Notes under the pieces: model-generated | Database searches by the model: none | What the model was told of the DNA's origin: nothing | Seen by the model: the letters and a program-made list of their open reading frames with translations, nothing else | Shown here: positions 57,541 through 64,000 of the stretch, piece by piece | Layout: each line of letters begins with the position of its first letter | Position numbering within the stretch: position 1 is the first letter of the stretch | Program-made: the position numbers and the translations under genes | Assembly (NCBI GenBank): GCA_034509755.1 | Contig: CM067551.1 | Span: 12,272,501-12,336,500, forward strand | Direction of reading: 5' to 3' | From: Anisodus tanguticus | Taxonomy: Eukaryota > Streptophyta > Magnoliopsida > Solanales > Solanaceae | DNA: 64,000 nt

Positions 57541-58232
57541 TTCGTTTAATGCACCAGTTACATCACGTAACAACCTCTTCATGCATTTCTGAATTGAACA
57601 CCTCATGAACTCTTAAATTCTTGTTTTAAAACACATGGGTTTGAAATCAATAAATTCATTTTTTTTGTAAAATAAATGTATATGTTGTGATAGACCCTCG
57701 GTGTACTTAGCCATGAGGAGAAGGATGTCAGATTTTATCCACTAATGATATTAATTCTTGGCAAATTCCATCTCAATTTTTGGAAATGATAAAAAATAGT
57801 GATTTACCCTTTTAGGGCAAATGGTCGTTATTCGTTAGACTTACCTATTTTGCTTAACAGACGTTGCACTAAATGTTGGCCCTATGACATATTCCTCCAC
57901 TAATACACAATCATAGGAGAATTAAGATCTAATAATTCACATTAAACAATACAATGTATAGTATTATATTTGTTCTTATCATCATGTGATTCTATTGACC
58001 GTTTTAAGATGCTTACTTAGGCATTTGATTAGGTCGGTTATTTTGTCGAGAAAAAGATGCCCATTCTTTTGATTATAAAGCTTCATATACCTAATTATAT
58101 TTTAATAATTAATTGTTGCAAGATTAAAGATTCTTTACCTCAATCAGAGGTTATGACTTATGAGTTATGAGATAGAGACTTGCGATTTCTTTTTGGCTTG
58201 GAAGGAGCCCATTGTTTTGCTTTTAGCATATG
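57139..58232. other. Intergenic with long TA microsatellite
   Basis: A TA run spans about 57471-57536. 57243-57385 has weak MITE-like resemblance (GTTCTAAAATTTACAACAAT). No gene. Confidence 0.45.
57471..57536. repeat. TA microsatellite
   Basis: About 33 uninterrupted TA units. Length is likely variable between individuals and assemblies. Confidence 0.97.
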
Positions 58233-58248
58233 AATAAAGCTAATTAAA

Positions 58249-58509
58249 GTCCCCGGGCATAGCTGAATGATAAAAGATGAGAATTTAAAATCCAGTTGGG
58301 CCTGCAGTGTGAGTTTGAACCCTTGTGGGAGTAATTTGTTCTTTTCTGGGGTATGACCTTGTATGTGATATTAGTTGCTCTGTTCTCAAACCCTGATCAT
58401 TCAGACATATCCCGCGATTTACTGGGAATAGTGCTAAGGGATCGGAATTTCTATCTTCAAGAATAGTCTGACGTAAGCCGGGAAGCTGAATATAAAAAAA
58501 ATAAAAAAT
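58249..58509 (+). mobile_element. tRNA-type SINE
   Basis: Begins GTCCCCGGGCATAGCTGAAT, has a box B-like GTGAGTTTGAACCC, and ends in an A-rich tail. A perfect 16-bp duplication, AATAAAGCTAATTAAA, lies at 58233-58248 and 58510-58525. Same family as 47891-48143, and younger by its intact TSD. Confidence 0.92.
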
Positions 58510-58525
58510 AATAAAGCTAATTAAA

Positions 58526-59004
58526 ATTTAAAATTCCACCCGTGGATAAGTCAACGAAAAAGAAAAGGCTGTACTTGTATAAGTGGATGATGATTAAGAT
58601 TCTAGCCCTGCAACTCTAGGTGCAGCTGGAAATTTTGAATTAGAATAGCTGCTAATGTATATCTTAAAAGTGTTGGAGGCATAATTTTTTCTCAACTTTT
58701 ATCTTAGGACATTCGACAACTGATATGCATATATACATAAAATAATTTTTTCACCATATACATTACTCCTGCATAATTTTTCTGCCAAGAAAATTCAAAC
58801 GCAAGCATATATATATATATATATATGAATATTAAGATATTATGTTAAGATCAGAATATTAAATAATTAAGACAATCTAATTTTTCAACCGCTGAATGCA
58901 TAGAACTTGTCTTTAACTCTTTATTTAATACTAATAAATACAAAAGTAATATAAAATACAATATTATATTATATCAATAAAATATTATTTTAAAAAGAGT
59001 ATAT
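58526..59004. other. Intergenic, nothing recognised
   Basis: AT-rich, with a short TA run near 58807-58826. Confidence 0.4.
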
Positions 59005-59405
59005 GACGGTTGGTGATGCTGCTGGCTAACAATGTTGGTTGTAAGTGTCGATTGACTAATGGTGGTAGTTGTGGATACGTAGTATCTAGTGACAATGATG
59101 GTTAACAATAGTATTTAATGGTGGTATTTGATCGTGACAGTTGATTGTGGTGACCAATAATTGTGGTGAAATGATAGTAGGAGTAATAGCTAATACTGGT
59201 GGTGATAATGACTAATAGGGATGGTTAATGATATATAGTGGTGATTGAATGTGGTTGTTGGTAATAAAAAGTGGTTGTTGCAGGAATAATGATTGGTGGT
59301 GATAATTGTGAACGAGACTAGTGTTGATGATTGATTGTAGTAATTGACGATGACAATAGTATGACTGAGGATGAAGGATCGATTAATGATGAAAGTGAAT
59401 GAGTA
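59005..59405. repeat. TGGTG/TGATG-rich degenerate minisatellite
   Basis: Irregular repeats of GTGGT, TTGATGG and TGATAATG-type words throughout. The open minus-strand frame here is a by-product of the composition and was not called. Confidence 0.55.
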
Positions 59406-59605
59406 ATGGTAAAATATCATGTTTACATAAATTTTTGAATATATAATATTTTAGTGATATTAAAATTTATTATAGATCTTAATTATTTAGATTTATTCGA
59501 AATGCAGACTGAAGCCTCAAAATCTAGCTATATGAATTTGAGAATTTTCAAGGAAAACACATAAATGGGCAGTTTTAGAAAGAGAAAAAGTCTCTCTATA
59601 GAAAA

Positions 59606-59653
<48 letters not shown>
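59606..59653. repeat. CA/TA compound microsatellite
   Basis: A CA run followed directly by a TA run. Confidence 0.95.
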
Positions 59654-59844
59654 TGTGATGGTATAATGGAGAACTGCTTTAATCTTTCAATGAGATACTT
59701 CTCAGTTCTTCATTTTACTATTGTGGTATATATATACAGCTTCTCTTAGTCCTCCACGATACTATCATGACTTATAAATATACTGTGATGGTTTCATGAA
59801 GAAAGGATACTCGGGTCAATATTTTTAACGGATTGAATAAGAAG

Positions 59845-60115
59845 TGAAATTAGTTTAGTAAAGACACTGAAAGAAATAATCCCTTGATTATTTTCATTAA
59901 TTGAAAGACTATTTATACAAGTTACATATTTCCATAATAGGAGAATCATATTCCTATTCTATTCCTAAAACCTTATTCTATTTGGATACTAATTATACAT
60001 TTATGGTAATACAATTATTATGGTAAGTGTACAATACTAATTACATTACAATATTACCTAAACTAGGAGACTAAATATTACATAAATATATACTTTATAT
60101 ATGGTAATTGAGAGG
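59845..60115 (-). repeat. Possible solo LTR
   Basis: The minus strand contains a TATAAATAGTC promoter-like site and an A/T-rich leader resembling short copia LTRs of plants. Exact ends and a duplication were not found. Confidence 0.3.
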
Positions 60116-60119
60116 GAGA

Positions 60120-62998
60120 ATCCGAGAGCAATGTACACAATATACACATGTATATTGTGTATATTTAACCGACACGAAGTGAGTAAATAATTTGCATTTA
60201 AAGGGTATTTGGTAGTGTTTCCCCGAAACAAAAAGCAAAGAAGTAGACAAAAGTCAATCTTTCTTTTGATAGCCTTAAAGGGGTTCTATGTCAGCAGTTG
60301 GCATCTCAGGGTATTGATGCATCATATCTTTTTGTCTTGCTGATAACTTCAAATTTGTGTGACCACCAACTGAATGAATGGAATTAAGGAATGTTTCATC
60401 TTTAATTTTGATCCTCTAATGGACTTTCGTGTCAAACAGTACTACTTTACATCAAATAACACGTGTTAACCTTGTGTGTTTAGATTTTTATGAATGAGGG
60501 TTGACTGCGTTAAATTGATAAAAATAATCAAAATGCTATATCTAAAATTAATAGCGGAGATAAATTTTTCATAAAAAGATTAATCATCTACTATACTTAT
60601 ATTCAAAGAGAATTGACCTTGTATATGCAGTTTTGTTTTTTAGGTAATTCGACAAAACCCCCTTCCACCACTACTTAGAATTCAAACTTATGACTTAAGT
60701 AGTGTTTAGTCACTTTTATAGTTACACTAAAAAAGATTCCTTATTATCAAGCTGAGAAAATTCATATACATATTAAAACGAATTATGATTTATGAGTTAA
60801 TGGTATAACAAACTAATCCCCTAGAAGTTCACTATGTTCTACTTCCAGATTGAGTGATTGAAAATCTTTTTTAGTAAGTGGTTTACCCTCTTGAACCGTA
60901 GCTTGATTCTGATTCTTCTGAACATAGATTCTTGAATTTCGTCACGATAGTAGCACTTCCCAACTTGCTTGAACCTCCTCTTTGGTAATTGGTTCACTTG
61001 GGTTATATTGCTGATCAGCTTACTGAGAATATGATCCTAGATAAGAATGTGTAGGAGTCGAGAATTAATTTAAAAGGTTAGTAGGTAATCAAATATTTTC
61101 CTTATTAGTAGTACAGTTAATAATCGCGTCGTTTCTCTTCTTCAATGTGTATTATTATATATTGCTTCATTTGCTTTCTATCTTGCTATTTTGTCGTTAT
61201 ATTTTTGAGACCATGCTTCAAATCTTTTTCTTTTCTTTTGAGCCGAGAGTCTATAGAAATAACTTCTCTATCACACAAAGGTAGATATAAGATTTGCGTA
61301 CATTCTATCATTTTCAGACTACACTTGATATGTTAATTCATGAATTAGCCCACTATGAATCTATTACATTTTATTTTCATAATAAATATATATAATTAGA
61401 TAATAATATTGTTGTTGGATTGTATCATTTGAACACTTGAAATTTAAAGTTTTGATTGACCGTCAATTTGACAAATCGTTCCACGTCATTACTTAACCTA
61501 AATTATCGCAATTCTTTTATTTGATTTAATGTGCAGCATCACCTGACATGTAGCACAAATTAAACTTGTAGGATCAATTGAGTCTTTTTAAGAAGAAAAG
61601 AAAAAGTAAATCAGAAACATATAAAAAGTCAATTTTTCTTAAGTCTTCTAGAGCTCTATATATGTCAGGAATTAGCATCTCAGTAGAACTGAATACATAC
61701 TGAAAGTCAAGTTATTTTAGCCTTGTAGAGATGTATGTCAGTAATCGTATATCGGGGTATTGATGCATCCTTTTAAGTTTTAATTCTCTAGTGATAATTT
61801 CAATTGAGAAAGGGGAATATTTCACGTTTAAATTGGATCCTCTACCACACTTTACCACGTCATCGAAGTCCGTTTTTTTTCTTTTTCTAAACTCAATTTT
61901 AGGATATTTTTAAATGAAAAGTTTAACTCAATCCAAAGGATTCTTCTGTCCAGAAAAGAATTCGTTACAAATAAGATAAAGAAGTACTTCATGAAGCATC
62001 CTAAAATTTAATTAATTTATTTATTCTCTTTTTCCATAGGGAGGAATATGATTAGCTAAATTTACAGTTGCATTATGGAAATAAATATTAAAATTTTGAT
62101 GGAGACTCTATTTGATCACCTCCATATTATTTGTACTCACACTTTTAAAAATATTTAGTACTCAATATTATATTACTTCTCCTCCTTCTCCTCCTCCTCC
62201 TCCTCCTCCTCCTCCTCCTCCTCCTCCTCCTCTTATCTCAGATTTAAGATTATTCGAGCCTTTTTTGATTTGTTCGATTTAGTCCATCTAAAAGTTGGGT
62301 TGATATATAGATCAAATAATTCAAAAATTTTGTCAAAACTTCTAAAAGACCTTGTTTTATTTGACATGTTATAAAAGGCTTAATAAAGGAAAAACATTTA
62401 ATAGGTAGTTAAGCAAATTATATGAAAACAAACAAAGATATTAAAATTTGATAAGAGTTGGATGAATTGAGCTATAATCAATTGTTTAGCTCATTTTGGC
62501 CTAGCGCATTTTAGCCAAAGTAATCGTTGGGCATGTTAATGACCTTACCGCAACCTAGCTATTTTTACTCGTTCAAATCCAGTCCAACCATCTCTTTTTC
62601 AGCACTCCTAAATTCAGCTACGAATTGGTGAGATTGGTAGAACAAATGCTTCGAAATCGAAGTTTGTATATATATGAAGGTAATATACATCCACATACAT
62701 AAAAAGGCCCCTAATTACCATTTTTATAAATATTTTTAATTAATTACCAAATATAATAATATTTTAGAATTTATAGCAATTTAAGAGATAAAAAGTTCCC
62801 TTAATTCTAGCCCCTAAAATTGAAAAATCAATTTCCCCCCAAAAAATAAGATATATCCCTTAATTACCAAATAGAATAATATTTTATTTTTTTAATTAGC
62901 TTAAATCATATGCTAAAAGCAAAACAAGGGGCTCCTTTCAAGCAAAAAGGAAATCTCAAGTTTCTATCTCATAAGTCATAACCTCTAAATGAGGTAAA
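60120..62998. other. Intergenic region with relic tail and SSR
   Basis: About 2.9 kb without supported genes. 61236-61334 is a diverged LINE/SINE tail (GAGCCGAGAGTCTATAGAAA). A CTC/CCT microsatellite is at 62178-62232. The rest is AT-rich. Confidence 0.45.
62178..62232. repeat. CTC trinucleotide microsatellite
   Basis: Nearly uninterrupted CTC/TCC repeat. Confidence 0.95.
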
Positions 62999-63216
62999 TG
63001 TTAGAGTAATTATGGGTCAATTCCATAATTACCTCCAATCTTCATTATTCATAATTGATATTGTACAATATTGTAATATCTCATTAATTAGGATGATTAT
63101 AATTAAACATCTTATATTTTAGGTAAAGGAGATTAGTCTTCCTTAAGACAAGCATATTATGATTGTATATATATTGTACTATTGAAATAAAATTAATCAA
63201 GGACTCATTTCCTACA
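62999..63216 (+). repeat. 5' LTR of the right-edge copia element
   Basis: 218 bp, TGTTAGAGTAATTATGGG...CCTACA. An imperfect palindrome occupies its first 40 nt (GTAATTATGG against CCATAATTAC). Confidence 0.85.
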
Positions 63217-63230
63217 TGGTATCAAGAGTC
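63217..63230 (+). promoter_or_regulatory. tRNA-Met type primer-binding site
   Basis: TGGTATCAAGAGTC immediately after the LTR. Confidence 0.85.
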
Positions 63231-63577
63231 AAAGATCCTTTGCCCTAATACCTACCTCATCCTACCCGATTTCTCCCTTCTCTTTCTCCTAATTTTTTTG
63301 GCCAACTATCATAAAAACTCTAAACAAGTTCTTACACCTAGCAAAACCCTAGCTGACATCTAAACCCCACCCTCCTCGGCTTACTCCTATCTGAAACCCT
63401 AAGAGTCAAAGATAATTTGCCCTAATACCTACCTCCTCCTACCCGATTTCTCCCTTCTCTTTCTCCTAAATTTTTTGGCCAACTATCACAAAAACTCTAA
63501 ACAAGTTCTTACACCTAACAAAACCCTAGCTGACATCTAAACCCCACCCCTCCTCGACTTACTCCTATCCGAAACCC
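63224..63577 (+). repeat. Tandem duplication in the copia leader
   Basis: Two copies with a 177-bp period, the second starting near 63401. AAGAGTCAAAGAT and TTGCCCTAATACCTACCTC recur at this spacing. The duplication includes the 3' part of the primer site. Confidence 0.9.
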
Positions 63578-63649
63578 TAAGGGTTCTCCACATCCAAAAC
63601 ATCAAACACTACTTATTTTCTTCTCTAGTTTTGATTTCTTGTGGAACCT

Positions 63650-64000
63650 ATGGCCGAAAAACAAACATTTCATCCCGCTCTTGCCGTTAATAACGTCAAG
63701 AACTTTATCTCCATAATCCTTGAAATGGAGAAAGGGAAATATATCTCTTGGGCGAAATTGTTCAAAATTCATTGCCGCGCATATTAGGTGATCGACCATA
63801 GCATACATTCCGAGTCATCATCGGACGCTATTTTAGTGGACAAAAAGATATGGTCCTATTTGGATGCTATTGTCCTTCGATGGATTTATGGCAATATATC
63901 CAACGATCTTTTACATACCATATTGGAGCCGAATTCTACGGCTCAACAGGCATGGGAACGTTTACAAAATATATTTCAGGATAACAAACTTTATCGCACC
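63650..64000 (+). pseudogene. Copia gag start (partial)
   Basis: The frame starts MAEKQTFHPALAVNNVKNFI and continues ISWAKLFKIHCRAY. It has a TAG near 63785 and then reads VDKKIWSYLDAIVLRWIYGN and HTILEPNSTAQQAWERLQNI to the window end. Typical copia gag with an in-frame stop. Confidence 0.82.

Larger units (their letters stand above)
62999..64000 (+). mobile_element. Short-LTR copia element, 5' part (runs off the window)
   Basis: 5' LTR 62999-63216, PBS TGGTATCAAGAGTC at 63217-63230, a leader with a 177-bp tandem duplication, and the start of gag at 63650. The rest lies beyond the window. Same family as 50800-53891, whose gag remnant is homologous. Confidence 0.88.

Noticed and set aside
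47891..58509. tRNA gene calls for box A/box B-like sequences in the two SINEs
   Set aside because: No cloverleaf or discriminator region; poly-A tails and flanking duplications identify SINEs.
59190..59420. Minus-strand frame rich in H, Y, N
   Set aside because: Created by the TGGTG/TGATG-rich repeat.
1..64000. Endogenous pararetrovirus, organellar insertion, CRISPR or bacterial-type operon
   Set aside because: No matching motifs, spacing or repeats; all RT sequences belong to copia or LINE types.

Overview
This is a plant nuclear window, AT-rich and intron-containing, packed with transposable elements. It is most likely from a Solanaceae species. That rests on the TTG-ending LINE/SINE tails (near 8255, 24670, 38065 and 61236), the hAT MITEs with CAGTGGCGGAGC-type ends, and the Stowaway and copia families. 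The genus cannot be set from the sequence. No rRNA, tRNA, organellar insertion or CRISPR array was seen.

Genic islands. (1) 10946-15450 (+): seven-exon gene for a five-finger CCCH zinc-finger protein of about 433 aa. (2) 21553-17555 (-): four-exon gene for a BTB/NPH3 (NRL) protein of 629 aa, convergent with gene 1. (3) 37459-39747 (+): two-exon gene for an unrecognised 82-aa protein. (4) 41154-40109 (-): two-exon ndhT/CRRJ-like gene (J-domain subunit of the chloroplast NDH complex) carrying two in-frame stops and a short frameshifting deletion. (5) 50235-48900 (-): CC-type (ROXY) glutaredoxin pseudogene split by a solo LTR.

Mobile DNA. Three related Ty1/copia elements have exact 5-bp target duplications: 1369-7940 (-, TTATA), 25954-33190 (-, AAGTT) and 41978-47583 (+, TGTTT). 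A solo LTR of the same family lies at 49075-50124 (GTTAG). A second copia family, with short LTRs and an ordinary tRNA-Met primer site, is at 50800-53891 (-) and 62999 to the window end (+). Also present are a 3.17-kb hAT element (53965-57130, TSD CTTTAAAG), an hAT-like relic (22055-22740), two LINE 3' ends, two tRNA-type SINEs, a TRIM-like direct repeat, and hAT, CACTA, Stowaway, Tourist-like and Mutator-like MITEs, many with clear TSDs.

Most notable observations. The first copia family has no tRNA primer-binding site. The 12-14 bases sitting 1-2 nt after the 5' LTR are instead complementary to a segment inside the LTR, and the pairing is kept by compensatory changes across three elements, which suggests self-primed or structure-primed reverse transcription. 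Separately, the 25954-33190 element shows a pervasive CAG/CTG-to-CG-type discrepancy that looks like a methylation-linked consensus error rather than biology; it probably explains many of its frameshifts.
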